Below, piece after piece: positions 1 through 9,101 of a stretch of DNA of 64,000 nucleotides; position 1 is the first letter of the stretch, and every line of letters begins with the position of its first letter. A program made the position numbers and the translations under genes. Below the pieces are notes generated by a model that was not told the origin of the DNA, searched no databases, and saw only the letters and a list, made by a program, of their open reading frames with translations. The stretch comes from Aquibacillus salsiterrae (GTDB taxonomy: Bacteria > Bacillota > Bacilli > Bacillales > Amphibacillaceae), in NCBI RefSeq assembly GCF_028416595.1, contig NZ_JAMQKC010000002.1, positions 372,001-436,000 of the forward strand, written 5' to 3'.

Positions 1-130
1 TGTTTGTCAGTCACTAGCTTAAGGTGCCGAAGTATTTGTTAAAATGTGTAGAATTACCCTATTAAATTAAATCTAACAATAATATAATAATAGATATGTG
101 AAAAAGCGGGATAGGGAGGATTACAACTAC

Positions 131-1525
131 ATGAGAAAACAAATACTGCTTGCACTTCTCTTTACTATGATTCTATCAATCGCTATTACCCAAATCAGTT
201 CGACAATTGTTTCAGGAGAAAGTGATGGGAAGTCAGATCAACAGACAATTAAGCAATGGGATGGTAAATTTGGGGTCGCCGAGGATAAGGTGTGGACAAT
301 TACCTTTAATACGAAAATGGATGGGGCATCTTTTACAAATGACAATGTTTACGTTATTAACAAGGAAACAGGAAAGAAGCACCCAATTACATATCAATTG
401 AAGGATGATGGAAAAGCACTTACTGTTACACCAAAAGAGCCATATGCCTTCCATCAAACATACACACTTTACATCGGGAGCACGGTGAAATCAGCTGAAG
501 AAATGGTTATGTCTAAGGCGATTGAAATGTCCTTTTTCATCTCCAAGCCTTATGTCGTTGCGGACATGAGTTATCAGCCAATTAACTCCTTTGATAGCTT
601 ACGAGAAGCAAGAGCAAACGTAAACCCAGATAACCAGGTTGTCATGAAAGATGGGAAAGTCAGATGGATGAAATCAGGAATTGTTCGAACCAACAGATTT
701 ACAAACATATATGATAGTGAACTTCTTACATCTAACAGTACCTATGTCGCTGGCCAATCGGAAATGGAATATGTAGGTTCAACGGAACGAGCGATTGCTA
801 TCCGAGTTGCTGGTCGGGCAGGGTTTGTCTCGCCGGATGACGTTTCATTAATTCCAACCAAGCTCATCGGTGGAAACCAATCATTTTACAAAAATATCAA
901 CGGCGATCTATACCATTATGTTTTTGCAAATGGTGAGTTCGGTGTTTATAAATATGGCAAATCACCAGCAACAATTAATGAAGGCGAAACGGTTTATAGT
1001 TGGGATGGAAAAACCTTTAAAGGGAAAACGTATAGCTTTTTAAACCAATATAATTTACGTGAAAAATCCTTTGCAACCGCGGAGCAAATTGATGCCTATA
1101 TTAAAGCGCAAAAGCCTGATAGCCCGTTAATCGGCTTAGGAAACGTATTTGTTGAGATGCAAGAGAAATATAATATTAATGCCCTATATTTAATGGCGCA
1201 TGCCATCCATGAGAGTGCGTGGGGATTAAGTAAGATTGCCAAAGATAAGAATAATCTGTACGGTATTAAAGCGACAGATAGCAACCCGTATGGAAACGCA
1301 GACGTATTCAACTCGTTTGAGGATTCTGTTAGATATGCGGCTCAGTTCATTTCTTCTACCTATTTAACAGAGGGAAACTTCCGTTACAACGGCACCTATT
1401 TAGGTAACAAAGCATCTGGTATGAATGTTAAATATGCAAGTGATCCATTTTGGGGGCAAAAAATTGCTGGTCAAATGTACCGAGCAGAAATGTGGATGAA
1501 AACTAATAATGTCATAGACAAATAG
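131..1525 (+). CDS. Exported beta-N-acetylglucosaminidase with SbsA-type Ig-like domain
   Basis: 464 residues. The N-terminus has a basic start followed by a hydrophobic stretch (residues about 4-20), a signal peptide or anchor. Residues about 45-140 look like a bacterial Ig-like (SbsA/Big_5) domain. The C-terminal ~140 residues match the LytD/LytG-type glucosaminidase fold (GH73), with the conserved HAIHESAWG segment (candidate catalytic Glu361) and the NLYGIKA motif. The protein should cut the GlcNAc-MurNAc backbone of peptidoglycan outside the membrane. I chose the ATG at 131 because AGGGAGG lies 11 nt upstream; an in-frame GTG at 98 has no ribosome site. A strong terminator follows. Exact family member uncertain. 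Confidence 0.85.
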   Translation: MRKQILLALLFTMILSIAITQISSTIVSGESDGKSDQQTIKQWDGKFGVAEDKVWTITFNTKMDGASFTNDNVYVINKETGKKHPITYQLKDDGKALTVTPKEPYAFHQTYTLYIGSTVKSAEEMVMSKAIEMSFFISKPYVVADMSYQPINSFDSLREARANVNPDNQVVMKDGKVRWMKSGIVRTNRFTNIYDSELLTSNSTYVAGQSEMEYVGSTERAIAIRVAGRAGFVSPDDVSLIPTKLIGGNQSFYKNINGDLYHYVFANGEFGVYKYGKSPATINEGETVYSWDGKTFKGKTYSFLNQYNLREKSFATAEQIDAYIKAQKPDSPLIGLGNVFVEMQEKYNINALYLMAHAIHESAWGLSKIAKDKNNLYGIKATDSNPYGNADVFNSFEDSVRYAAQFISSTYLTEGNFRYNGTYLGNKASGMNVKYASDPFWGQKIAGQMYRAEMWMKTNNVIDK

Positions 1526-1544
1526 GAAAGAATACAACCTAGAG

Positions 1545-1582
1545 AAAACCCTACTAAGTGTTTAGTTAGTAGGGTTTTAATT
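1545..1582 (+). terminator. Rho-independent terminator of the glucosaminidase gene
   Basis: A 13-bp inverted repeat (1545-1557 pairs with 1566-1578) ends in a T-rich stretch 20 bases after the stop codon. Confidence 0.85.
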
Positions 1583-1587
1583 TTAGA

Positions 1588-1655
1588 GATAAGTATAAAA
1601 GGATCTAAGAGCTGTCTAGCTTCAGCGCCTAGTCCCTCGGGGTCATAAGTCAATC
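1588..1655. repeat. MITE-like dispersed repeat, 5' half only
   Basis: Contains the family's 5' signature (AGATAAGTATAAAA, then AAGAGCTGTCTAGC) and the CCTCGGGGTCATAAGTCAATC block. It stops there, two bases before the stop codon of the oppositely oriented yvyE. The rest of the element is missing. See the other copies at 24066, 32775, 49537, 52988, 57286 and 58963. Confidence 0.7.
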
Positions 1656-1657
1656 AG

Positions 1658-2293
1658 CTATACATCAATTTCTAAATATTTTCGTTCACCGTTGCTAAGG
1701 TTGACTTGATCACTTGTTAAGTCAATTATCCAATCGGTGAAGGCTTGTTCCTCACCGCTCCAAACGGCAACGTGGATAATAACTTGATCGGTATAGTCAA
1801 TCTTTTCTAAAATATAGGCAGTATGATTTCGTAATTCGTTTTCAAGCTTTCCTAATAAAGAGTAATCTGCTGCCACGAGCATTGTTTGCATTAATTGTCG
1901 CTTCACTATACCAGTCGTATTAAGTGCCTGGGAGGTTGTACTAGCATAGGCGCGAATTAATCCACCAGCTCCAAGCTTTATTCCGCCGAAATATCTAGTA
2001 ACAACAACAGCAGTATCCTTTAATCCTCTTTTTTTAAGGACTTCTAGCATTGGCACGCCAGCAGTTCCGCTTGGTTCACCATCATCATTCGCCTTTTGAA
2101 TTTGGTCATGCTCCCCAATCAAATAAGCAGAACAATTATGGTTAGCATCGGAATGTTTCTTTTTTATTGCTTGGATGAATTGTTGTGCTTCTTCTTCGGT
2201 CTCGACTCGTTTCACATAACCGATAAAACGGGACTTTTGTATGATGATTTCATCTGATCCTTCAGGTTTAACTGTAAAATATTTGTTTAACAT
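1658..2293 (-). CDS. yvyE: YigZ/IMPACT family protein YvyE
   Basis: 211 residues, matching the usual ~210-220 residue YigZ family length. The N-terminal UPF0029 (Impact) domain shows SRFIGYVKRVETEEEA, the NHNCSAYLIG segment and the signature DDGEPSGTAGVPML, followed by VVVTRYFGGIKLGAGGLIRAY. The C-terminal ~60 residues form the DUF1949 domain. The molecular role in bacteria is unsettled; members are linked to translation or stress. The ATG at 2293 was chosen over the longer frame (2347) because AGGAGG lies about 11 bases before it. In B. subtilis the gene also sits next to degSU. Confidence 0.9.
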   Translation of the reverse strand: MLNKYFTVKPEGSDEIIIQKSRFIGYVKRVETEEEAQQFIQAIKKKHSDANHNCSAYLIGEHDQIQKANDDGEPSGTAGVPMLEVLKKRGLKDTAVVVTRYFGGIKLGAGGLIRAYASTTSQALNTTGIVKRQLMQTMLVAADYSLLGKLENELRNHTAYILEKIDYTDQVIIHVAVWSGEEQAFTDWIIDLTSDQVNLSNGERKYLEIDV

Positions 2294-2508
2294 TAACAAT
2301 ATTACCTCCTGAAAATTAATTATATAGAGTATCGCTAATCCCCGCAATGTATTATACTTGTCTTAGGTTTTATTCGTGAAAGTTCGACAAAATCCTCCGA
2401 AAGCACTAAAACACACCCATAAATTAGTAAACTACTTTTTTAGTTCATACCCCCTAAAGATATTTAACTATTACGAATGATATAACTAGGAAGACAGGTG
2501 GATGATGG

Positions 2509-3648
2509 ATGATAAAAAAAATCGAGGAAAAAACGTTAGATTTTATTATTAATGACATGATCGACGCGGTGGAAAATAGCAAAGACGAGATTTTCAATAT
2601 TGGTGAGGAATCTCGGAAAGAGCATGAATTACTTGAAGCTGAATTGAACCACATTAAGATAGAAGTCATTCAAGTAATTGAAGAAAGTGATAACCTTGAG
2701 CGAAAGGTGAGACAATCTCGAATACGGTTGTCAGAGGTTAGTAAACATTTTAATGACTATAGCGAAGACCAAATTCGTGAAGTGTATGACCAAACACACA
2801 AATTACAGACAGAGCTTTCGATGAAGCAAGAAAAAGAAAGAAATCTTCGAGAAAAAAGAGACGAAATCGAGCGAAGGTTACTTGCCCTTCAACAAACGGT
2901 TGATCGAGCAGAAGGATTAGTCGGAAAAATATCAGTTGTGTTAAATTACTTAAACGAGGACTTTAGACAGGTTAGTGAGATATTACAAGATGCACAAGCA
3001 AAGCAAGAATTCGGTTTAAAAATCATAGAGGCGCAAGAAGAAGAGCGCAGGCGACTTTCACGAGAAATGCATGATGGACCTGCCCAAATGCTTGCCAATA
3101 TCTTGTTACGAGCTGAATTAGTTGATCGAACGTTTCGTGAACGCAGTGTTGAGGAAGCACTAGTTGAAATTCGTAGTGTTAGGTCTATGATTCGTTCTTC
3201 GCTTTATGAAGTGAGAAGAATCATTTATGACCTTCGTCCAATGGCACTCGATGACCTTGGTTTAGTCCCTACTTTGAAAAAATATTTGGCCAACACAGAG
3301 GATTACAACGAAATTAATATTGACTTTGTTTACCTTGGAACGGAAAGACGCTTCCCATCAAAATATGAAGTTGCGCTGTTTAGACTTGTCCAGGAATCTG
3401 TACAAAATGCGGTTAAGCACGGGGAACCTAGTCAAATTACTGTTAAGCTTGAAGTGAGAAATAAAAAAGTGCTCATTGTCGTTAAAGATAATGGTAAGGG
3501 TTTTGATGTGAAGAAGAAAAAAGAAAATTCGTTTGGTCTTTTAGGAATGCGTGAGCGTGTCGAGATGTTAGATGGTGATTGGACAATAAGATCAGTAATT
3601 GGTGAAGGAACAACCATTTTATTCCAAATTCCTCTTATCCAAACTTGA
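2509..3648 (+). CDS. degS: Two-component sensor histidine kinase DegS
   Basis: 379 residues; B. subtilis DegS is about 385. No membrane segment is visible, so it is cytoplasmic. A long coiled-coil sensor region (residues about 20-160) precedes the HisKA_3 dimerisation domain, with the phospho-acceptor in SREMHDGPAQM (His188). A C-terminal HATPase domain follows (VQNAVKHG N-box, DNGKGFD, GLLGMRERV). It phosphorylates DegU, controlling exoenzymes, competence and motility. AGGTGG lies 7 bases before the ATG. degU follows after 135 bases, so co-transcription is likely. Confidence 0.97.
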   Translation: MIKKIEEKTLDFIINDMIDAVENSKDEIFNIGEESRKEHELLEAELNHIKIEVIQVIEESDNLERKVRQSRIRLSEVSKHFNDYSEDQIREVYDQTHKLQTELSMKQEKERNLREKRDEIERRLLALQQTVDRAEGLVGKISVVLNYLNEDFRQVSEILQDAQAKQEFGLKIIEAQEEERRRLSREMHDGPAQMLANILLRAELVDRTFRERSVEEALVEIRSVRSMIRSSLYEVRRIIYDLRPMALDDLGLVPTLKKYLANTEDYNEINIDFVYLGTERRFPSKYEVALFRLVQESVQNAVKHGEPSQITVKLEVRNKKVLIVVKDNGKGFDVKKKKENSFGLLGMRERVEMLDGDWTIRSVIGEGTTILFQIPLIQT

Positions 3649-3783
3649 AGATCTAATGCAAATATTTTCGATTCATGTATAATAAAAAGCAAAAAATCCC
3701 GTACGCATTTAGTGAAATAAGTATAACTAAATACTTCTTGATTCGGTGAAATTTTTGATTGAAAGTATAGGAGGAGCAGAAGT

Positions 3784-4464
3784 ATGGCAACCAAAATAAT
3801 CTTAATTGACGACCATAAATTATTTCGTGAAGGTGTTAAGAGAATACTAGAATTTGAGCCTTCTTTTCGTGTCGTAGCAGAAGGTGATGATGGGTCATCA
3901 GCATTACAGTTGGTAGAGCAATTCAGACCTGACGTTGTCTTAATGGACATTAACATGCCGTATTCCAATGGGGTCGAAACAACAGCTGAATTACTAAAGC
4001 ATTTTCCTGATACAAATGTAATTATTCTATCGATTCATGACGATGAAAATTACGTAACCCATGCACTAAAGTCAGGTGCACAAGGGTATTTATTAAAAGA
4101 AATGGATTCCAACTCGTTGATCGAAGCGATTAAAGTCGTAAGCGCAGGCGGGTCGTACCTCCATCCAAAGGTTACCCATAATTTGGTGGAAGAATATCGC
4201 CGTTTAATTAAAGAAACGTCGAATAGGCTATCGGATAAAGTGATCGAATATCGAAAACCACTTCATTTGTTAACTAGACGTGAGTGTGAAGTATTGCAAT
4301 TGTTAGCTGATGGAAAAAGTAATCGAGGTGTAGCAGAAGCACTCTATATTAGCGAAAAAACAGTAAAAAACCATGTGAGCAATATTTTGCAAAAGATGAA
4401 TGTCAATGACCGGACCCAGGCTGTTGTTACTGCTATTAGAAATGGTTGGGTTGAAGTAATATAA
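3784..4464 (+). CDS. degU: Response regulator DegU
   Basis: 226 residues. The N-terminal receiver domain has the acidic pair DD (9-10), the phospho-acceptor Asp55 in VVLMDINMP and the conserved Lys in YLLKEM. The C-terminal NarL/LuxR-type helix-turn-helix begins at [15 protein letters not shown] and includes [13 protein letters not shown]. Partner of DegS; in B. subtilis unphosphorylated DegU favours competence and DegU~P favours degradative enzymes and represses motility. AGGAGG is 8 bases before the ATG. Its location next to the competence and flagellar genes fits that role. Confidence 0.97.
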   Translation: MATKIILIDDHKLFREGVKRILEFEPSFRVVAEGDDGSSALQLVEQFRPDVVLMDINMPYSNGVETTAELLKHFPDTNVIILSIHDDENYVTHALKSGAQGYLLKEMDSNSLIEAIKVVSAGGSYLHPKVTHNLVEEYRRLIKETSNRLSDKVIEYRKPLHLLTRRECEVLQLLADGKSNRGVAEALYISEKTVKNHVSNILQKMNVNDRTQAVVTAIRNGWVEVI

Positions 4465-4678
4465 ATCCTATTTATAGGTAGAAAGCGTGTTGCAACAATA
4501 AAAAAAGTAGCAGCACGCTTACGGCATCACGTTGATGCTACCTCCCCGTCCCTTTAGTAACTATTTTTCCCTTAAGCCCACCAATATAACCCATTATCCC
4601 CATACTATCAATTTATCTTGTCTTTATGTAAAATGATATAGGATAGCTTAAATTCTTGATAAGAAAGGTACGATGATT

Positions 4679-5521
4679 ATGAAGGTTGCTGTACTAACAG
4701 ATAGCACCGCCTATATTCCTGCATCGATTCGAGAACAGTGGAATATACACATGGTTCCTCTTAGTGTTGTCTTCGGTGATGAAGTATATCGTGAAGAGCT
4801 AGATATAACGGCAGAGCAGTTTTACGAAAAGGTAAAACACGAAAAAGAATTACCGAAAACGTCACAACCATCAATAGGCTTGCTTACCGAAAAGCTCGAT
4901 CAGTTGTCACAAAGCCATGATGACGTCGTATGTATTCACTTATCAAGTGGAATTAGCGGGACATATCAAACGGCAATTTCTGCTGGGAATATGGTGGAGG
5001 GTATCACGGTCCACCCATTTGACTCGGAAATTAGCACAAGAGTCCAAGGGCTATACGTCATCGAAGCAGCCCAAATGGCAAGCGTTGGTGCGAGTGCAAC
5101 AGAAATAATTAATCGCTTGAACGAAATGAAACAATCGATGCGTGCCTATGTTATGGTTGATGATTTGAGCCATCTTCACCGCGGTGGTCGATTAAATGGG
5201 GCTCAGGCACTGGTCGGTAGCATGCTCCAAGTGAAACCACTCCTCCACTTTGTTGATGGTAAAATCGTTCCATTTGAGAAAATTCGAACACGGAAAAGGG
5301 CAGTGAAACGAGTAATGGAATTGTTTGACGAGGATGCCAAGACAGGCAAACCAATTGTTGGGGTTGTTATTCATGGTAACCAAGAACAAGAAGCAGTTAC
5401 ATTCAAAGCAGAACTTGAGAGCAACTATGCTAACGTCGAGATTACCACAAGCATCATTGGTCCTGTCATTGGGACGCATCTTGGTGAAGGCTCATTTGGA
5501 TTTGGATGGTATGTAAAGTAA
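4679..5521 (+). CDS. degV: DegV family fatty-acid binding protein
   Basis: 280 residues, the family's usual length. The start MKVAVLTDSTAYIP is typical of DegV/FakB proteins, which present a fatty acid to the FakA kinase. Ligand-site motifs TSQPS, SSGISGTY and the C-terminal GPVIGTHLGEGSFGFGW are present. Position after degSU matches B. subtilis yviA/degV. Two in-frame ATGs exist (4673 and 4679); the second is better spaced from AAAGG at 4665. The link to DegU regulation is by location only. Confidence 0.9.
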   Translation: MKVAVLTDSTAYIPASIREQWNIHMVPLSVVFGDEVYREELDITAEQFYEKVKHEKELPKTSQPSIGLLTEKLDQLSQSHDDVVCIHLSSGISGTYQTAISAGNMVEGITVHPFDSEISTRVQGLYVIEAAQMASVGASATEIINRLNEMKQSMRAYVMVDDLSHLHRGGRLNGAQALVGSMLQVKPLLHFVDGKIVPFEKIRTRKRAVKRVMELFDEDAKTGKPIVGVVIHGNQEQEAVTFKAELESNYANVEITTSIIGPVIGTHLGEGSFGFGWYVK

Positions 5522-5563
5522 CTAGCACTTATTTCTTACTAAATATTTATAATTATCTGTAGA

Positions 5564-5586
5564 CGGCCCATCAATCAGATGGGCTA
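5564..5586 (+). other. Intergenic hairpin between degV and comFA
   Basis: A 7-bp perfect stem (GCCCATC / GATGGGC, 5566-5572 with 5578-5584) with a 5-base loop. Only a short T run follows, so it may be a weak terminator or attenuator ahead of comFA. Confidence 0.45.
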
Positions 5587-5608
5587 GCTTTAAGGAGATG
5601 ACCCCTCA

Positions 5609-7060
5609 TTGATAAATAGCATCATTCCCTCATTGCGTGCTTACTTCTCCCCGAGTTATGATTGGATTCCCAAAGCAACGAGTAATTTAGTAGCTAATCA
5701 ACCATTATCCCTGCGCTATGGAGGGAAATTATTACTGCGTGAAGACATTGAGCTAGATGATACGACATTTGACACACTCTGTAGGCAAAGTTATTTCCAA
5801 ATGATTCCAGCATTAGAACAGTATTTATCAGGATATAGATGCAAGCGGTGTGGCAATAAGACGCAGCACTTGTTTGCAAAGTTTGCCTGTGCTAGATGCG
5901 GTAACTCCCACCACTATTGCCGGAAGTGTGTGGAAATGGGGCGGGTGTTAGCATGTCAACCGCTTTACTATTGGACTGGTCCACCTCCTGTCTGGGAAGG
6001 CTGTGATGATCCCTTATTATGGAATGGTACACTAACGAAACATCAACAGCTAGCATCTAGTGAGATTGCACATGCCATGGAAAAAGGACGGGCTGAATTG
6101 CTTACGTGGGCGGTATGCGGGGCAGGGAAAACAGAAATGTTGTTTTATGGAATCGCTAACGTCTTACGGGCAGGAAAGCGGGTTTGTCTAGCTACACCAA
6201 GAGCTGACGTTGTTCGAGAACTGTTACCACGCTTTCGACACGTTTTTCCAAAGACAACGATTGATGGCTTGTATGGTGGCAGTGAAGACAAAGCAGGAAC
6301 GGGGCAGTTGATTATTGCAACGACCCATCAGTTGATTCGTTATGCCCAAGCGTTTGATGTCGTCATTATCGATGAAATTGATGCATTTCCCTATCACGCC
6401 GATCCTACCCTGCCGTTTGTGACGAAACGGGCAGCCAAGCCAAGCGCTGCGATGATATACCTCACCGCCACTCCCAGGCATAACCAATTACAAAGAATTC
6501 GGACGAACAGGCTCCCTGTTGTATTCGTTCCTGTCCGGTTTCATGGCCATCCATTACCAGTTCCCACCTTTTGCTCATGCTCACGTTTGAAACAAACATT
6601 AGCAACCAGCCAAGCACCACAGGCATTTTACCAGTGGTATTACAATCGAAAAGAAAAGGAGCGGCAGTTATTAATTTTTGTTCCGAGGGTTGATTTAGCG
6701 GAGCGGATGGTAAGTTCACTGAGTGCTAATTTAAGCGTCTCCGCTATTTCAGCTGTCCATGCAGCAGACACAGATCGTGCAGACAAAGTCCAACAGTTTC
6801 GCGACCGGAAGCTTTTTGTTCTTGTTACAACAACGATATTAGAGCGAGGCGTAACTTTTCCATCGGTTGATGTTGCGGTCATTGATGCTGGCCATTCCGT
6901 GTTTGATCAAGCCGCACTCGTCCAAATTGCCGGTAGGGCTGGCAGAAGTCCAGATGACCCGACCGGTGAAGTTGTCTTTTTTCATGATGGAAAGTCTGAG
7001 GCGATGGTCGGTGCCGTTAAAACAATCAAAGCAATGAATAAAAAAGGAGAGCAAGCTTAA
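5609..7060 (+). CDS. comFA: Late competence helicase-like protein ComFA
   Basis: 483 residues. N-terminal zinc-binding cysteines occur as pairs at 78/81, 94/97 and 104/107. The DEAD-box ATPase core has Walker A CGAGKT (170-175) and Walker B DEID (255-258). The helicase C-domain follows (LVTTTILERGVTFP, QIAGRAGRSPDDP). It drives uptake of transforming DNA at the inner face of the membrane. TTG start chosen: TAAGGAG is 9 bases upstream and no ATG fits. The stop overlaps the comFC start (TAATG), indicating coupled translation. Confidence 0.95.
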   Translation: MINSIIPSLRAYFSPSYDWIPKATSNLVANQPLSLRYGGKLLLREDIELDDTTFDTLCRQSYFQMIPALEQYLSGYRCKRCGNKTQHLFAKFACARCGNSHHYCRKCVEMGRVLACQPLYYWTGPPPVWEGCDDPLLWNGTLTKHQQLASSEIAHAMEKGRAELLTWAVCGAGKTEMLFYGIANVLRAGKRVCLATPRADVVRELLPRFRHVFPKTTIDGLYGGSEDKAGTGQLIIATTHQLIRYAQAFDVVIIDEIDAFPYHADPTLPFVTKRAAKPSAAMIYLTATPRHNQLQRIRTNRLPVVFVPVRFHGHPLPVPTFCSCSRLKQTLATSQAPQAFYQWYYNRKEKERQLLIFVPRVDLAERMVSSLSANLSVSAISAVHAADTDRADKVQQFRDRKLFVLVTTTILERGVTFPSVDVAVIDAGHSVFDQAALVQIAGRAGRSPDDPTGEVVFFHDGKSEAMVGAVKTIKAMNKKGEQA

Positions 7061-7740
7061 TGCATTGTTTATGGTGTGACAAGCAGATAATTGTCGAGGT
7101 TACGTGGGACAATTTTCTATACCCAGACAAGCCTAAGAAATTATGCATAGAATGCAAAAGTCAGCTTACCAAAATTACCGGAGCTATTTGTAAGCTGTGT
7201 GGCCGGAAGTCAGAGGATGAACAATGCAAAGACTGTGAACGTTGGGGCGGAAATAGACAATGGTCAAAAGTATTATCGTTTAATCGGTCGGTGTACTCCT
7301 ACAATCCAATGCTTCAAGCGATGATTGCTAAGTGGAAATACCGAGGTGATTACCAATTAGTTGAAGCATTTCAAACCGATTTTCGCGAAGCATTTAAACA
7401 AATCGTTCGGGCATGTCCTAAAGATACTGTTGTTGTCCCTATCCCACTTAGTGATAAACGGCGTTATGAGAGGGCCTTTAACCAAGCGGAAGCACTTACT
7501 CAATTACTGGAAGTACCATATCAATGCCTTCTTACAAGACGAGAAGGAGAAAAGCAGTCAAAGAAAACGAGACAGGAGCGTCTCTCAAGTACAAATCCAT
7601 TTCAGATTATCGAAGTGGTGAGGAATCCTATTATCTTAATCGATGATATTTACACTACTGGAATCACGATTCGTCATGCGGCGAAATGTTTGATTGATGC
7701 CGGTTGTCCGACAGTTTATTCATTTACTTTAGCAAGGTGA
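7060..7740 (+). CDS. comFC: Late competence protein ComFC (phosphoribosyltransferase-like)
   Basis: 226 residues. Four CxxC-type cysteine pairs at the N-terminus (CLWC, CIEC, CKLC, CKDC) form a zinc ribbon. The C-terminal PRTase fold carries the PRPP motif ILIDDIYTTGIT. The family is needed for DNA uptake and binds ComFA; its catalytic activity is unproven. The ATG overlaps the comFA stop by one base. comFB, present between these two in B. subtilis, is absent here. Confidence 0.94.
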   Translation: MHCLWCDKQIIVEVTWDNFLYPDKPKKLCIECKSQLTKITGAICKLCGRKSEDEQCKDCERWGGNRQWSKVLSFNRSVYSYNPMLQAMIAKWKYRGDYQLVEAFQTDFREAFKQIVRACPKDTVVVPIPLSDKRRYERAFNQAEALTQLLEVPYQCLLTRREGEKQSKKTRQERLSSTNPFQIIEVVRNPIILIDDIYTTGITIRHAAKCLIDAGCPTVYSFTLAR

Positions 7741-7818
7741 ACCATGGAAAAAAGTCGTTATATTCATGCGTTCATGCTGTGCTATAATGATAAAAAACAA
7801 GTTTCGGAGGGAATAGCA

Positions 7819-8247
7819 ATGGTAGGTGAACTTAGTAACTGTTCAGTGTGTGACAGCCTTTTTGTAAAAACAAATCGAGATAGTTGCCCAGCATGTATCA
7901 AGAAGGAAGACCAAGCCTTTCAAACGATTTATGATTATATGAAAATAAGGAAAAATAGAACAGCCACGATCTCCCAAATTGTCAAAGAAACTGGCGTTGA
8001 AGAAGACTTAATCATTAAATTTGTTCGGGAGAAACGACTTAGACCTAGTGAGTTTCCGAATTTAACATACGGATGTGAAAGGTGTGGCAGTCCAATTAAT
8101 AATGGAAGACTATGTCAACCGTGCTCAGACGAACTATTAAAAGACATAAAAACACAAGAGGCGATTGATCAAATTCCCGAGAATAATAAAGCACAGCAAA
8201 CGTCAAAAGCAAAAACATACTTTTCAATAAGAAAAGAAAACCATTAA
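7819..8247 (+). CDS. yvyF: Flagellar operon protein YvyF (TIGR03826-like)
   Basis: 142 residues. Two zinc-finger-like cysteine clusters (CSVCDSLF...CPAC near the start; CERCGSPI...CQPC near residues 95-110) flank a helical region with a possible helix-turn-helix (TISQIVKETGVEEDLIIKFV). The family always sits between comF and flgM; function is modest or unknown, possibly regulatory. I chose the ATG at 7819, with CGGAGGG 8 bases before it, over the longer frame from 7744. The stop codon overlaps the sigma-D promoter of flgM. Confidence 0.85.
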   Translation: MVGELSNCSVCDSLFVKTNRDSCPACIKKEDQAFQTIYDYMKIRKNRTATISQIVKETGVEEDLIIKFVREKRLRPSEFPNLTYGCERCGSPINNGRLCQPCSDELLKDIKTQEAIDQIPENNKAQQTSKAKTYFSIRKENH

Positions 8248-8272
8248 ACATTTTAAAGTCTCTAGCCGATAA
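8245..8272 (+). promoter_or_regulatory. Sigma-D (FliA-type) promoter before flgM
   Basis: TAAA at 8245-8248 and GCCGATAA at 8265-8272 with a 16-base spacer match the sigma-D consensus TAAA-N14/16-GCCGATAT. The -35 overlaps the yvyF stop codon. B. subtilis flgM also has a sigma-D promoter. Confidence 0.8.
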
Positions 8273-8313
8273 TGACAATAGAGATAAGATCGCTGGAGGA
8301 AGAGGTGATAGTC

Positions 8314-8577
8314 TTGAAAATTCAAGGACCAAACCATACAAAGGTAAATCCATATCAACAACAACTACAAAAGCAAGACCAAGTAAAAAATGACTCGGTT
8401 AAAAAGGCTGATCAACTACAAATATCCGATGAGGCAAAAAAGCTTCAGGAGCAAGGTAGCCCAGAAGCAGCAAGAAAAGCGGAGGTAGCAGAGCTTAAAC
8501 GAGCTGTACAGTCCGGCAATTATCAAGTCGATGCCAAGCAAGTTGCTGCCAAAATGCTTGAATTTTGGAAGAAATAA
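8314..8577 (+). CDS. flgM: Anti-sigma-D factor FlgM
   Basis: 87 residues, the normal FlgM size. Sequence MKIQGPNHTKVNPY, a central lysine/glutamine-rich linker and a helical C-terminus (ELKRAVQSGNYQVDAKQVA) that binds sigma-D. It holds sigma-D inactive until the hook-basal body is complete and FlgM is exported. TTG start at 8314 preceded by AGAGGTGA is preferred to the upstream frame start, because FlgM proteins begin MKI. Its sigma-D promoter makes it part of a feedback loop. Confidence 0.9.
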   Translation: MKIQGPNHTKVNPYQQQLQKQDQVKNDSVKKADQLQISDEAKKLQEQGSPEAARKAEVAELKRAVQSGNYQVDAKQVAAKMLEFWKK

Positions 8578-8592
8578 AAAGGAGGACGTACA

Positions 8593-9084
8593 ATGTCTGT
8601 CCAAGCAATTGTTGATACGTTAACTAAAATCACCCAATTACATCACAGTCTATTAAGTGTGTCACAAACGAAAACAGAAGTTCTAAAAGAAGGTGATACT
8701 GCTAAATTACAGACGTTGTTAGTCCAGGAACGGAAACATGTTCAAGCCATTGAACAGCTTGAGTTAAAGAGAATCGACCTAGTCAAGGCGTGGGCAACGG
8801 CAAACAAGCAGGACACGGATACGACTACTGTATCGGCTATGCTCGACGTGTTAACTGACGGACATGAGAAAGAATTGCTCGAACAAGCAACGGTTGGTCT
8901 AGTTGATGTACTTGTTTCGTTACGGAGTCAAGAGCAGTTAAACCATGAACTAACGCAGCAATCCTTGCAATATATTGAACTATCGTTAAATATGCTTTCA
9001 CCGTCACTTAAACATTTAAATTATAACAATCAGTCCACGCAAACAACGGTACCTAACCGGTCCTTGTTTGATTCGAAGGCTTAA
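8593..9084 (+). CDS. flgN: Flagellar chaperone FlgN
   Basis: 163 residues, wholly helical with heptad-like hydrophobic spacing, the pattern of FlgN (YvyG), the export chaperone for the hook junction proteins FlgK and FlgL. AAGGAGG is 6 bases before the ATG. Gaps of 15 bases to flgM and 17 to flgK indicate one operon. Identification rests on order and fold rather than a sharp motif. Confidence 0.88.
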   Translation: MSVQAIVDTLTKITQLHHSLLSVSQTKTEVLKEGDTAKLQTLLVQERKHVQAIEQLELKRIDLVKAWATANKQDTDTTTVSAMLDVLTDGHEKELLEQATVGLVDVLVSLRSQEQLNHELTQQSLQYIELSLNMLSPSLKHLNYNNQSTQTTVPNRSLFDSKA

Positions 9085-9101
9085 GGAAAGGAGCCGTTCA
9101 G

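Noticed and set aside
3432-3968. 178-codon minus-strand frame over degS/degU
   Set aside because: It overlaps two well-supported genes on the other strand and matches nothing recognisable.
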